Below are positions 1 through 7,876 of a DNA stretch of 38,785 bases, piece by piece. A program made the position numbers and the translations under genes. The stretch is taken from assembly GCA_910589195.1 (NCBI GenBank), contig CAJUTC010000023.1:12758-51542 (forward strand), written 5' to 3'. The notes beneath the pieces are model-generated. The model was not told the origin of the DNA and searched no databases. It was given only the letters and a program-made list of their open reading frames with translations. The DNA is from an uncultured Lachnospiraceae bacterium. Its GTDB lineage: Bacteria > Bacillota > Clostridia > Lachnospirales > Lachnospiraceae. How positions within the stretch are numbered: position 1 is the first letter of the stretch; each line of letters opens with the position of its first letter.

Positions 1-215
1 CCTGATAGCCGCCCCGGTTTCCATCCCGGCTTCCCTGATAGCCGCCCCGGTTTCCATCCCGGCTTCCCTGATAGCCGCCCCGGTTTCCGTCACGGCTTCC
101 TTGATAACTGCCTTGGTTCCCATCCCGGCTTCCCTGATAACCGCCCCGGTTTCCATCCCGGCTTCCCTGATAACCGCCCCGGTTTCCATCCCGACTTCCC
201 TGATAGCTTCCCTGG
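1..215 (-). repeat. 33-bp tandem repeats inside infB
   Basis: Near-identical units start at about 1, 34, 67, 100, 133 and 166, with a degenerate unit from 199. The period is exactly 33 bp, so each unit encodes 11 residues and a change in copy number keeps the frame. The array continues past the window edge, so the total copy number is unknown. Confidence 0.95.
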
Positions 216-886
216 CTGTCGCGGCTTCCCTGATAGCTTCCGCCTTTTCTGTTGTCCCTTCCGTTATCACGGCTTCCGGGACCATCACTTCTCTGGCCCT
301 CACGGTTTCCCGAATAATTGCGGTTTTCTCTCCCGCCGTCACGGCTTCCCTGTCCCAAGGCTTTCTGGCTGCTGTCTTTTTCTTTTGCTGCCCCACGTGC
401 CGCCTGGGATTCCTTTGCGCCGTCAGAGGCCTTAGCGCTTGCCGGTCTTGCTTCGGCTGCTTTTTGTGCCGTTGTTTTTGCTTCGGCCGGCTTTTCCTCA
501 ACCAGCTTCTCTGCCAGCTTTTTCTCTTCTGGCTTTTGCTTTTCCGCCGCTGTTTTTTCAACCGGCTTTTCAGAAGCAGCAATGGTTTTTATGGGAGCCT
601 GGTTTCTCCCGCTCCGCTCCTGCTGGGTTCCGGCTCCTGCCTTTGGCGCCCCGGCTGCCTTTCCTTCCTGGGCTGGCTGGTTCTTCCCCTTTTGTCCGGC
701 TGGACGGCTTTTAATCTGCTGGGAATTCTGAGGGCGGTACACTGCCACCAGTTTTTTCTTGGGAGCGGCTCCCGGGGATTTGGATCCTTCTGCTTTGCCT
801 TCCAAAGACACTGCTTTTTCCGCCTGCCTCGCTGTCATATCTTTTCCGGGGTTTCCCTGCTCTTTTCCTAACTCATTTATACTCAT
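1..886 (-). CDS. infB: Translation initiation factor IF-2, N-terminal part (cut by window edge)
   Basis: Only the first ~295 codons are present; the GTPase domains lie beyond the window start. The ATG at 886 overlaps the stop of the upstream gene as ATGA, which suggests translational coupling, and a GGAGG-type ribosome site lies just upstream (891-900). The visible protein is a long disordered extension. An Ala/Lys/Glu-rich part (residues ~10-160) is followed by an Arg/Gly/Asn part built from an 11-residue unit, SRDGNRGGYQG, repeated at least six times. IF-2 delivers initiator tRNA to the 30S subunit. Identity is inferred from the position after nusA-rnpM-ylxQ and from the long low-complexity N-terminus usual in clostridial IF-2, since no conserved domain is inside the window. 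Confidence 0.85.
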   Translation of the reverse strand, partial: MSINELGKEQGNPGKDMTARQAEKAVSLEGKAEGSKSPGAAPKKKLVAVYRPQNSQQIKSRPAGQKGKNQPAQEGKAAGAPKAGAGTQQERSGRNQAPIKTIAASEKPVEKTAAEKQKPEEKKLAEKLVEEKPAEAKTTAQKAAEARPASAKASDGAKESQAARGAAKEKDSSQKALGQGSRDGGRENRNYSGNREGQRSDGPGSRDNGRDNRKGGSYQGSRDSQGSYQGSRDGNRGGYQGSRDGNRGGYQGSRDGNQGSYQGSRDGNRGGYQGSRDGNRGGYQGSRDGNRGGYQ

Positions 887-1209
887 ACTTCACTACCTCC
901 GTTCATAGTCATTTGTTTCCCGATTGCTTCTGCAAAACCGCCGTCTTCCACTGCCAGAGATGCCCGCATCTCCTTTCCACAGGCGCGGCCAAGCTCTGCC
1001 TTGCTGCCTAAGCAAATGCACTTTACGTGATAATACCTGCACATATCCTGAAACATCTTTTTCGTATTATCCGATGCTTCTTCTGATACCACCACCAGAC
1101 AAGCGCGTTTTTTCTTTACAGACTGTTCTGTAGAAAATTCACCACTTTTTGTCTTACCTGCTTTTGTAGCCAGGCCAATCAAATTTAATGTTTTCTGTTT
1201 AAAATCCAA
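883..1209 (-). CDS. ylxQ: YlxQ-like L7Ae/L30e-family RNA-binding protein
   Basis: A 108-residue protein of the L7Ae/L30e/Gadd45 fold, the small K-turn RNA-binding protein usually found between rnpM and infB in Firmicutes. The N-terminus (LNLIGLATKAGKTKSGE) and the following Lys-rich, ACLVVVSEEASDNTKK segment fit the family. The start is a TTG at 1209 with AAGGAG ten bases upstream. The gene overlaps the end of rnpM by 11 bp and ends in an ATGA overlap with infB, so it sits inside a tightly coupled operon. Its molecular job in this organism cannot be read from sequence. Confidence 0.88.
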   Translation of the reverse strand: MDFKQKTLNLIGLATKAGKTKSGEFSTEQSVKKKRACLVVVSEEASDNTKKMFQDMCRYYHVKCICLGSKAELGRACGKEMRASLAVEDGGFAEAIGKQMTMNGGSEV

Positions 1210-1471
1210 GTTCTTTCATCTCCTTTTCCAGCGCTTCATACACCTCTTTAGAAATCGCCATCTTAAAGGACCGGTCCAGTCCCTTGGACTTTATTGCCTT
1301 ATTCAGGCATTCTTTCGAAGGGCAGATATAAGCCCCTCTCCCATTCTTCCGCCCGGTGGCATCAATCAGGATATCCTGCTGGGCTGTCTTCAGCACACGG
1401 ATCATTTCTTTTTTGCTTTTCATTTCCCCGCAGCCGATACACTGCCTTAACGGTATCTTTTTCGTACTCAC
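1199..1471 (-). CDS. rnpM: RnpM/YlxR (DUF448) RNA-binding protein
   Basis: A 90-residue YlxR-family protein. Family hallmarks are visible: PLRQCIGCGEMKSKKEMIRV near the N-terminus and GRKNGRGAYICPSKECL in the middle, with paired cysteines. In Bacillus the family member RnpM binds RNase P RNA and modulates its activity. The start is GTG at 1471 with AGGAGTGA upstream. It lies 69 bp after nusA and overlaps ylxQ, the canonical order for this operon. Confidence 0.93.
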   Translation of the reverse strand: MSTKKIPLRQCIGCGEMKSKKEMIRVLKTAQQDILIDATGRKNGRGAYICPSKECLNKAIKSKGLDRSFKMAISKEVYEALEKEMKELGF

Positions 1472-1540
1472 GTTTCCGTCACTCCTGCTTTCTTTCGATT
1501 CTGCGTATTTTGATGTATCAATGCCTTCCTAAAATAATAC

Positions 1541-2803
1541 TCACTCCTCAGGCACCTTATCATCTTCCGGGAACCCATCCTGGTAGCCTTCTTCTTCCTG
1601 GTAGTCTTCTCCTGCCTCTTCTGCCTGGTAATCTTCCTCTGGCTCTTCCTGGTAGCCTTCTTGTAATGGTTCTTCTGTTCCCTCTTCCAGGAAGTCTTCA
1701 TCATCCTGATAATTGTAATCTACCATGTCTTCCTGGTACTCAATTCCCAGCTCCTCAAATAACCCCTGTTCTTTTGCCTGGGTTTCACTCTTAATGTCAA
1801 TCTTATATCCGGTGAGCCTGGCTGCCAGTCTGGCATTCTGTCCTTCCTTTCCGATTGCCAGGGAAAGCTGGTAATCCGGAACGATAACCAATGCTTCTTT
1901 TTCTTCTTCATCAGCAACTACGCAGATCACCTTGGCAGGGCTTAAGGCATTTTCGATTAAATACGCCGCGTTATCATCCCAATTGATAATATCAATCTTC
2001 TCGCCGTGAAGCTCGTTTACAACAGCATTCACTCTGGCGCCGTTCATTCCTACGCAGGCGCCTACCGGATCCACATTGATATCATTGGACCAAACGGCAA
2101 TTTTCGTCCTGGAACCTGCTTCCCTGGCAATGGCCTTAATTTCCACTGTCCCATCCTTCACTTCCGCAACTTCTGACTCAAAAAGCCTTTTTACCAGATC
2201 CGGATGGGTTCTGGATACGGAAACTCTGGGGCCCTTTGAAGTATCTTTTACTTCCAGGATATACACCTTAATATGATCATTGGGGCGCAGCACCTCCCCC
2301 TTTACCTGCTCGCTTTCGTTTAAAATCGCGTCCAGCTTTCCTAAATTAATGCTGATATTCCGTCCTAAATTCTTCTGCACGATTCCGGTAATGATATCCT
2401 TTTCCTTGCTGTAGTAATCATTATACAGTTCCTTGCGCTCTTCTTCACGGATTTTCTGCAAAATTACGTTTTTGGCATTTTGGGTGGCAATACGGCCAAA
2501 CTCCTTAGACTGGATTGGGATTGGAACGATATCTCCTGGAATATAGCGGGGATTTTTCAGTTTCGCCTCTCCCACGCAAATCTGAGTCAGAGGATCCTCC
2601 ACCGTTTCCACCACTTCTTTTTCCGCAAATACGGAAAAGTCGCCTGTATCCGGGTTAATATTTACTTTTACGTTATCCGCCTTCCCGAAGTGGTTTTTGC
2701 AGGCAGTCAGCAGAGAATTTTCAATCGCCTCTAGGAGCACTGCCTTGCTGATGTTTTTCTCCTTCTCAATCATTTCCAATGCTAATAAAAGTTCCTTATT
2801 CAT
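1541..2803 (-). CDS. nusA: Transcription termination/antitermination factor NusA
   Basis: A 420-residue NusA. The N-terminal RNA polymerase-binding domain (residues ~1-125) is followed by an S1 domain (~130-200) and two KH domains (~230-345; GACVGMNGARVNAVVNEL and LAIGKEGQNARLAARLTGYK are the diagnostic KH loops). After residue ~350 comes a very acidic tail of ~65 residues rich in Glu, Asp, Tyr and Gln, with recurrent YQEE/YQDD motifs. Start: ATG at 2803 with AGGAGG six bases upstream. NusA acts with RNA polymerase on pausing and termination. It is cotranscribed with rimP (67 bp upstream) and rnpM. The acidic tail is longer than in Bacillus NusA and replaces the E. coli-type C-terminal repeats. 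Confidence 0.97.
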   Translation of the reverse strand: MNKELLLALEMIEKEKNISKAVLLEAIENSLLTACKNHFGKADNVKVNINPDTGDFSVFAEKEVVETVEDPLTQICVGEAKLKNPRYIPGDIVPIPIQSKEFGRIATQNAKNVILQKIREEERKELYNDYYSKEKDIITGIVQKNLGRNISINLGKLDAILNESEQVKGEVLRPNDHIKVYILEVKDTSKGPRVSVSRTHPDLVKRLFESEVAEVKDGTVEIKAIAREAGSRTKIAVWSNDINVDPVGACVGMNGARVNAVVNELHGEKIDIINWDDNAAYLIENALSPAKVICVVADEEEKEALVIVPDYQLSLAIGKEGQNARLAARLTGYKIDIKSETQAKEQGLFEELGIEYQEDMVDYNYQDDEDFLEEGTEEPLQEGYQEEPEEDYQAEEAGEDYQEEEGYQDGFPEDDKVPEE

Positions 2804-2870
2804 GTTTATCCTCCTAAACCTTCACGCGCCCGTTGGTAGACGCACCAGTAACATGTTTTGCCATAACCCT

Positions 2871-3344
2871 TTAAAAATCAAGAGCCAAACGGATCAACGC
2901 AATATCTGCCTTCTGGAAAACTAAATCAGAGCCGTCGCCCATCCTTATGGTAACAGACTCTTTATCATATGCTTTTAATGCCCCAGTATACTCCTTACTT
3001 TTGTTGAACGCTTTATAAAGCCGGATTTCCACATCTTTCCCCATGCTTCTTACAAAATCCTTTTCTTTTTTTAAAGGCCTTCCAAGACCCGGGGAACTCA
3101 CTTCAAGGATATAGCTGTCCGAAATAAAATCTTCCTTGTCCAGCCAATCGCTTACGATCCTGCTGATTGTTTCGCAATCGTCTACGGAAATTCCGCCTTC
3201 TTTATCGATATAGGCCCGTAAATACCAGTTTCCTGCTTCTTTTACGTATTCCACATCTACCAATTCAAACTTATGCTCTTCCATCAAAGGCAAAAGGAAC
3301 TTCTCTGTCCTGGATTCATAGCTTTCTTTTTTTGTCATTCCCAT
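2871..3344 (-). CDS. rimP: Ribosome maturation factor RimP
   Basis: A 157-residue RimP, needed for 30S subunit maturation. Family features: FELVDVEYVKEAGNWYLRAYID near the N-terminus, DCETISRIVSDWLD, and the strongly conserved YILEVSSPGLGRPLKKEKDF. The reading frame stays open to 3416, but the start is placed at ATG 3344: the AAGGTGG ribosome site lies directly before it, the length then matches the family, and the extra codons run into a non-coding repeat element. It is the first gene of the rimP-nusA-rnpM-ylxQ-infB operon, behind a ~270-nt leader. Confidence 0.95.
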   Translation of the reverse strand: MGMTKKESYESRTEKFLLPLMEEHKFELVDVEYVKEAGNWYLRAYIDKEGGISVDDCETISRIVSDWLDKEDFISDSYILEVSSPGLGRPLKKEKDFVRSMGKDVEIRLYKAFNKSKEYTGALKAYDKESVTIRMGDGSDLVFQKADIALIRLALDF

Positions 3345-3402
3345 ACGGCACCACCTTCCTTCCTGTGTCAAATAAGGTGCTTTATGTGACAGGAACCATT
3401 CC

Positions 3403-3543
3403 GTTACCGCTTTCACCAGGAATCACTTTGCTGATTCCTCATAAGCCAGTACATGTATGGAGCCACAGCATATGCCCCATTGCCGCTGGTGACTTAAAAT
3501 GGGCATATGCCGTTACGTTCACAGGATACCCGCAAACAGTAAT
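3403..3543 (-). repeat. Repeat element copy A (hairpin-rich, ~141 bp)
   Basis: Shares the order and much of the sequence of copy B at 10347-10491. Shared parts: GCCAGTACA, the long inverted repeat CATATGCCCCAT/ATGGGCATATG, and GTTACGTTCACAGG. The first hairpin here has arms AGGAATCA (3418-3425) and TGATTCCT (3432-3439), different in sequence from copy B but still complementary. Ends resemble GTTAC...GTAAT and are more decayed than in copy B. No transposase is encoded. It lies in the leader of the rimP operon. Strand is nominal. Confidence 0.8.
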
Positions 3544-3566
3544 ACCATTTCCTATGACATAAAAGT

Positions 3567-3590
3567 AAGAGTGGACGGATGCCCACTCTT
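3567..3590 (-). terminator. Attenuator- or terminator-like hairpin in rimP leader
   Basis: Arms AAGAGTGG/CCACTCTT (8 bp) around a short loop. On the minus strand it is followed by ACTTTTATG, a weak T-rich stretch. It sits between the predicted rimP promoter and the rimP start, so it could attenuate transcription of the nusA operon. The T-run is short, so termination is uncertain. Confidence 0.5.
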
Positions 3591-3621
3591 TACTATCTTA
3601 CCTTTATTTGTTATCGTAACC

Positions 3622-3650
3622 ATGATAACACTGATTATGAAAAAATGCAA
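3622..3650 (-). promoter_or_regulatory. Predicted sigma-A promoter of rimP-nusA-infB operon
   Basis: On the minus strand, -35 TTGCAT (3645-3650), 17-bp spacer, -10 TATCAT (3622-3627). It implies a leader of about 270 nt before rimP. Confidence 0.6.
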
Positions 3651-3851
3651 GCTTTTTTTCTCTGAACTTCCCGGAATAATTGATTAAAATTATTATTTTC
3701 ACATGTAGATGCGATAATTACACAGCGCACATTATTGAACATATTTTAAATATTCCATTTACTCATAATATTACCCAGCTATTTGTCGCAAAATATATCG
3801 CAACAAATAACTGGGCTCATATAGGTTTTCAATATAATAGAGTAACATCTA
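3651..3851. other. Gene-free AT-rich stretch with a 16-bp inverted repeat
   Basis: No convincing gene. It holds one long inverted repeat: left arm 3774-3789 beginning CCCAGCTATTTGT, right arm 3800-3815 ending AAATAACTGGG, 16 pairs allowing G-T, with a 10-base loop. No T-run follows on either strand, so it is not a clear terminator. Confidence 0.6.
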
Positions 3852-4828
3852 TCACAAAACAATTTCAGAAAACCACTCCCTGATAACAGAAATCTGGACA
3901 TTCAACATTTTGCCAATGATTTCTTCTCCCAATCCTATTGTTCGCAAATTGAAAGCCGTTTTCTTCGCCTGCTCCATTCTTCCATAACCTTCACCTTCCT
4001 CACGCCCTTGTTTCCAACCCTTTTTTTAATTGTTTTCTCCTCATGTTCAAGAATCTTTCCGCCCATAACTGACTTCACGCCTTCCCTGACATGTTCAAAT
4101 TTCTGGGCAATATTCTTCAGCACTTTGTCCGAAATTTCCATGATGATTTTTCTTGTATAAGCACTGATGCTTCCATTTTCCAAAAGCTGTTCCAACCGTG
4201 CCATAATATCTGCATATTCTGCCTTTAAAGTTTCCAGCTTATCTTTATCACTATTATACTCCTCAAACCGGCTTTCATGTGAAATGATATAGAATGGGGT
4301 CAAAAATAACAGATTTTTTTCAAAGATTTCGTCTATCCCATATTCTTGAGCCTTCATCACCGGAATATCAAAAGAAACTGTACCACCAGGTGTTATCTAT
4401 CTCTATTTTTATTTTATCCGGTATTGACCCTGTGCTTCTGAAAAAGGATTGCTGAATGGTGGATTTCCACCTTAAGAGTATTCCCGATAATTTCTTCCTG
4501 GTCTAAGGCAATCTGGGTTGCGTATTACAAACAAGCTGTCACCGGCAGATTGTTTGCACACTTAGGTATCAAAAATTCTCACCAACATACTGCTGTCCAC
4601 AGTGCTCTCGCATTCATACAGAAATTTTTTCTCATCCTTCCCCAAAATTGTAAATCTGCTGTCAGTAATCCGTTTCAATTCCTCCCCGTCCTGCTGATTC
4701 AAAATATGGATTTCCGGGGAAAATACTACCTTCTCGTCCCCACTATAGCATTCATGGAACGCTTCGTTAATAACGGGAATGATCAGCCTGCTACAGTCAT
4801 TCAGAAGTGTACGGAACACACCATCATA
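3852..4828 (-). pseudogene. Broken Rpn-family (PD-(D/E)XK) recombination-promoting nuclease/putative transposase
   Basis: Three pieces of one protein lie in successive frames. The N-terminal piece (from ~4828) reads YDGVFRTLLNDCSRLIIPV and continues to SSMLVRIFDT. A middle piece around 4360-4560 (recognisable as IIGNTLKVEIHHSAILF) is frameshifted and has in-frame stops. The C-terminal piece (4360-3935) contains YGIDEIFEKNLLFLTPFYI and EGVKSVMGGKILEHEEKTI. A last frameshift near 3985 leads to GRMEQAKKTAFNLRTIGLG and VIREWF, ending at a TGA at 3852-3854. An in-frame stop lies just before the N-terminal piece and no good start is seen. The family is typically multicopy in Lachnospiraceae. The gene is dead: at least two frame disruptions are read directly. 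Confidence 0.85.
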
Positions 4829-5052
4829 GGGGTATTAACAATCTTGCTATTGATTGTTTTATATTAGGAATTTTCCATGTCTAACTTGTACTATTTATAT
4901 TCTAGCACCACCCATAACTTGAAGGCCACAAAAGAACCGATCATAGATGACCTGAACAGGGTAATGTCATAGCGGGTGGTTTATTGTTGATTCACTTTCC
5001 ATTTTTCGGAACACGAAAAACTCCAAGCGAATCAACAGACTAAAGTCCATAA
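4829..5052. other. Non-coding stretch with two stacked inverted repeats
   Basis: No gene seen. Two inverted repeats stand next to each other: ACCACCC (4907-4913) with GGGTGGT (4974-4980), enclosing a weaker ATGACC/GTCAT pairing, and TGTTGATTC (4985-4993) with GAATCAACA (5029-5037), enclosing TTTTTCG/CGAAAAA (5002-5008/5014-5020). They may be a remnant of a small mobile element next to the dead Rpn gene. Function unknown. Confidence 0.55.
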
Positions 5053-5055
5053 ACA

Positions 5056-5086
5056 AGGGCTCCTGAGTAAAAACCCCAGAAGCCCT
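5056..5086 (-). terminator. Intrinsic terminator-like hairpin after rpmF
   Basis: Arms AGGGCTTCTG/CAGGAGCCCT (one G-T pair) on the minus strand, about 40 bases after the rpmF stop. The downstream T-run is modest (TTGTTTATG). Confidence 0.6.
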
Positions 5087-5127
5087 ATGTTTCCTAGCTT
5101 TTTTCAGTTTTGATGATTTTTCAAATC

Positions 5128-5310
5128 TTAGTCTTCAACCTTAACAATTTCTCTCTTGTTGTAGCTGCCGCAAGCCTTACATACTCTGTGAGGCATCATA
5201 AGGGCACCACATTTTGAACACTTTACCAGATTGGGAGCGCTCATCTTCCAGTTTGCCCTACGGCTATCTCTTCTAGCCTTAGAGGATTTATTCTTTGGAC
5301 AGATAGACAT
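5128..5310 (-). CDS. rpmF: 50S ribosomal protein L32
   Basis: A 60-residue L32 with the family start MSICPKNKSSKARRDSRRAN and the zinc-ribbon cysteines in VKCSKCGALMMPHRVCKACG. The ATG at 5310 is preceded by a perfect AAGGAGG, which decides it over any upstream in-frame codon. It follows the DUF177 gene by 4 bp, the nearly universal pairing, and both share the promoter at 5872-5900. A hairpin terminator follows. Confidence 0.97.
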   Translation of the reverse strand: MSICPKNKSSKARRDSRRANWKMSAPNLVKCSKCGALMMPHRVCKACGSYNKREIVKVED

Positions 5311-5314
5311 ACGT

Positions 5315-5842
5315 TTACACCTCCTTAAACTGTTTGAAAATATCTTGGATGGCAGCCATCCTTGGATCTGACGGTCTGTTTTCACAGCCGCAGACTCCCA
5401 GGTTCCGATTTTTCCCGCACTGGTCACACAGGCCCTTACAGTCCTCCTTGCAAAGGACTTTCATCGGAAGCTCTGTAATCAGCAGGCTTTTTATCAACTG
5501 GTCTACATCCAGATCGTAACCGCTTATATAGGGTTGTTCATCCAACGCTTCTACCCGTTCCTCATGGCTTTGGTTCATGTCCAGCTCTTCATCTATCAAC
5601 AGATGAAACGGCATCTGTACCAGCGTTAAGCAACGGTCGCAAGGCATCAGCAAAGTAAGGTTTTCTTCTCCCTGTACCTTCAGCTTTCGTTCCTTAAGGT
5701 GGGTAATTTGAAGAACCACCGGCTCTTTTTTCACAATCTCATAGCACCCCGCTGGCCCCTGAAACTGCTCCATCTCAAGACTCTGGGTATAGGTCTTCAC
5801 TTTTCCCTGGCAGGAAAACAACTCTGATACATTAATCAGCAT
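5315..5842 (-). CDS. DUF177/YceD-family protein (23S rRNA accumulation factor homologue)
   Basis: A 175-residue DUF177 protein. The conserved motif CDRCLTLVQMPFHL and the C-terminal cluster CKEDCKGLCDQCGKNRNLGVCGC are diagnostic; these cysteines may bind zinc. The family is almost always immediately before rpmF, as here, and is linked to 23S rRNA accumulation in E. coli and plants. Start: ATG at 5842 with AGGAG eight bases upstream. It is transcribed from the consensus promoter about 30 bp upstream. Confidence 0.92.
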   Translation of the reverse strand: MLINVSELFSCQGKVKTYTQSLEMEQFQGPAGCYEIVKKEPVVLQITHLKERKLKVQGEENLTLLMPCDRCLTLVQMPFHLLIDEELDMNQSHEERVEALDEQPYISGYDLDVDQLIKSLLITELPMKVLCKEDCKGLCDQCGKNRNLGVCGCENRPSDPRMAAIQDIFKQFKEV

Positions 5843-5871
5843 ATGATAAACTCCTAATACGCACCTTAAGT

Positions 5872-5900
5872 ATTATACATACAGGTACATTCTTTGTCAA
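5872..5900 (-). promoter_or_regulatory. Consensus promoter of DUF177-rpmF
   Basis: Minus strand TTGACA (5895-5900), 17-bp spacer, TATAAT (5872-5877), both perfect sigma-A boxes. Confidence 0.85.
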
Positions 5901-5923
5901 CCGAATTTTAGAACTTCTGGAAA

Positions 5924-7120
5924 TTATTCCGTCAACCGTTTCGTTTCTCTTGCAATCGCTAACTCCTCGTTAGTAGGAATCAGCATAACCTTTACTTTGG
6001 AATCCGCAGAAGAGATCACCGCATTCACGCCTCGTACATCATTGGCCGCATCATCAATCTTAACCCCTAAATAACCCAGATACTGGCAGATTGCCTTTCT
6101 GGAGGCTTTGTCATTCTCTCCTACCCCGGCGGTAAACGCGATAGCATCCACACCGTTCATAGCAGCGGTATAAGCTCCAATATATTTTGCCACCCGGTAA
6201 ATAAACGCGTCCAAAGCGACTTCCGCCAAATGGTTGCCGTCTTTCTTTGCTGCTTCAATATCACGGAAATCACTGGATACGCCGCCGCTCATGCCTAACA
6301 CGCCGGATTTTTTATTCAGGATATTTAGTACTTCATTTACATCCTTGCCCTCTTTATTGCAGATATACTGCACAACAGCCGGATCCACATCGCCGCTTCT
6401 GGTTCCCATAATCAGGCCTTCCAATGGGGTTAATCCCATGGAAGTATCCACACATTTTCCGCCAATGGATGCGGATATACTGGCGCCGTTTCCTAAATGA
6501 CATACAATCACTTTTGCCGACTTGGGATCTAAGCCGCCGAATTTAATGGCTTCGCCAGATACGAACATATGGCTGGTTCCATGGAAACCGTAGCGGCGCA
6601 AGCCGTATTTGTCATAATACTCATGGGGAATGGCATACATATAAGCCTTTTCCGGCATCGCCATACCAAAGCCGGTATCCCATACCGCTACGTTAGGCTT
6701 GCCTGGCATGGTTGCTTCGCATGCCTCAATTCCCATTAAATTAGCCGGATTGTGCAGAGGCCCTAAATCAAAACAGTCCCGAATTACCTTTTTCACGTCC
6801 TCATTCACTACGATAGACTCGCTGTAGGTGGTTCCTCCGTGGAGTACCCGGTGGCCAATTGCCGAAATCTCATCCGTACTCGCGATCACTCCATGCTCCT
6901 TATCCTGAAGGGCATCCATAACCATCTGGATAGCAACCTTATGATCTGGCATAGGATTTTCTGCTACAAATTTATCCTTTCCTGCCGGCTGGTGGGTTAA
7001 TTTGGAACCTTCGATGCCGATCCGCTCGCATAATCCTTTTGCGATTACGCTTTCATCTGCCATATCAATCAACTGGTACTTTAAGGAAGAGCTTCCGCAG
7101 TTAACAACTAAAATTTTCAT
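5924..7120 (-). CDS. ackA: Acetate kinase
   Basis: A 398-residue acetate kinase, which interconverts acetyl phosphate + ADP with acetate + ATP. Diagnostic motifs: MKILVVNCGSSSLKYQL at the N-terminus, HRVLHGG, YGFHGTSHMF, VCHLGNGASI, and the C-terminal FTAGVGEND. The frame is open further upstream, but the start is set at ATG 7120, where the family N-terminus begins and AAGGAGAA lies upstream. It lies ~150 bp after pduL, the likely partner enzyme making acetyl phosphate, so the pair forms the acetate/ATP branch of fermentation. Confidence 0.98.
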   Translation of the reverse strand: MKILVVNCGSSSLKYQLIDMADESVIAKGLCERIGIEGSKLTHQPAGKDKFVAENPMPDHKVAIQMVMDALQDKEHGVIASTDEISAIGHRVLHGGTTYSESIVVNEDVKKVIRDCFDLGPLHNPANLMGIEACEATMPGKPNVAVWDTGFGMAMPEKAYMYAIPHEYYDKYGLRRYGFHGTSHMFVSGEAIKFGGLDPKSAKVIVCHLGNGASISASIGGKCVDTSMGLTPLEGLIMGTRSGDVDPAVVQYICNKEGKDVNEVLNILNKKSGVLGMSGGVSSDFRDIEAAKKDGNHLAEVALDAFIYRVAKYIGAYTAAMNGVDAIAFTAGVGENDKASRKAICQYLGYLGVKIDDAANDVRGVNAVISSADSKVKVMLIPTNEELAIARETKRLTE

Positions 7121-7235
7121 ATTGAATCCGTTCTCCTTTTGGGTTTCATATTTTCTTGCCATCCGGCAATCTTATTTTGAAAGTTCAGCGCCCTTGCGCT
7201 GAACTGCGCGAAAATGGGGCCGCCAGACTTTCATG

Positions 7236-7273
7236 GGTGGTGGCGCGTCCGCATCCAGGCGCATGAAGGTTTA
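7236..7273 (-). repeat. 3'-flank repeat copy 1 (after pduL)
   Basis: About 37 bases starting at the pduL stop codon resemble the stretch just after the serpin stop codon (21171-21207). Roughly 30 of 37 positions match and most differences are transitions. Shared core on the minus strand: CGCCTGGAT, one variable base, then CGGAC. Here it is also flanked by TTTCATG/CATGAA arms. Confidence 0.6.
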
Positions 7274-7840
7274 CTTTACAATCTCACCAAACACTTCTTT
7301 TCCGCAGCCTGCCGCATTGGACTCGTCCGTATCAATATGCATAGCCAGGGCGTAGCTGTCACTGGCACGTACCACAACGTCGCCAAAAACCAGGCTTCTG
7401 CCGTCTGTATCCAGCTTAACCGATACGATCTGGCCGTTGGTTACTCCAAGAGCCTCAGCCTCGGCTAAGGTTGCGTGGATATGGCGCTTTGCCACGATTA
7501 CGCCTTCGCTGATTTCTACTTCACCTTTCGGCCCGATTATTTTACAGGGGGCGCTGCCTGCCAAATCTCCGGATTCTCTGACAGGAGCCGCAACGCCAAT
7601 GGAACGGGCATCGGTCAAAGATAATTCAACCTGGGTTGCCTTGCGGCACGGCCCTAAGATAGAAACCCCTTTCAGCTCCCTCTTTGGTCCCACTACTGTT
7701 ACCCGCTCTTCGCAGGCAAATTGGCCAGGCTGTGAAAGATCCTTTTTCCAAGTCAGTTCATAGCCTTCCCCAAATAATGTTGCCAAATCCTCCTTTGTTA
7801 CGTGTACATGGCGCGCAGATGTTTCTACTAAAAATTTCAT
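7271..7840 (-). CDS. pduL: PduL-type phosphate acyltransferase (phosphotransacetylase)
   Basis: A ~189-residue PduL, which transfers acyl groups between CoA and phosphate. It has two copies of the PduL barrel with zinc-binding His motifs: SARHVHVTKEDL near the N-terminus and AKRHIHATLAEAEALG in the second half, plus a late DSYALAMHIDTDE. The protein begins directly at the catalytic fold and lacks the N-terminal extension that targets PduL to microcompartments, so a cytosolic acetyl-CoA role with AckA is inferred. Two starts are possible (ATG 7849 or 7840) behind AGGAGAGA; 7840 gives a better fit to the family N-terminus. The leader has a GCCAAC/GTTGGC hairpin at 7877-7892. Confidence 0.92.
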   Translation of the reverse strand: MKFLVETSARHVHVTKEDLATLFGEGYELTWKKDLSQPGQFACEERVTVVGPKRELKGVSILGPCRKATQVELSLTDARSIGVAAPVRESGDLAGSAPCKIIGPKGEVEISEGVIVAKRHIHATLAEAEALGVTNGQIVSVKLDTDGRSLVFGDVVVRASDSYALAMHIDTDESNAAGCGKEVFGEIVK

Positions 7841-7876
7841 AGCTCTCATTCTCTCCTATCATTTTGATAAATTATA

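Noticed and set aside
1..215. CRISPR array
   Set aside because: The 33-bp units are contiguous without spacers and are in frame within infB.
101..871. Long plus-strand open frame of 256 codons
   Set aside because: It is the complement of infB, low-complexity and Cys/Leu/Ser-rich, with no ribosome site; it exists only because the repeats lack stops.
3345..3416. N-terminal extension of RimP
   Set aside because: The extra 24 codons run toward a repeat element, lack a ribosome site, and exceed the family length.
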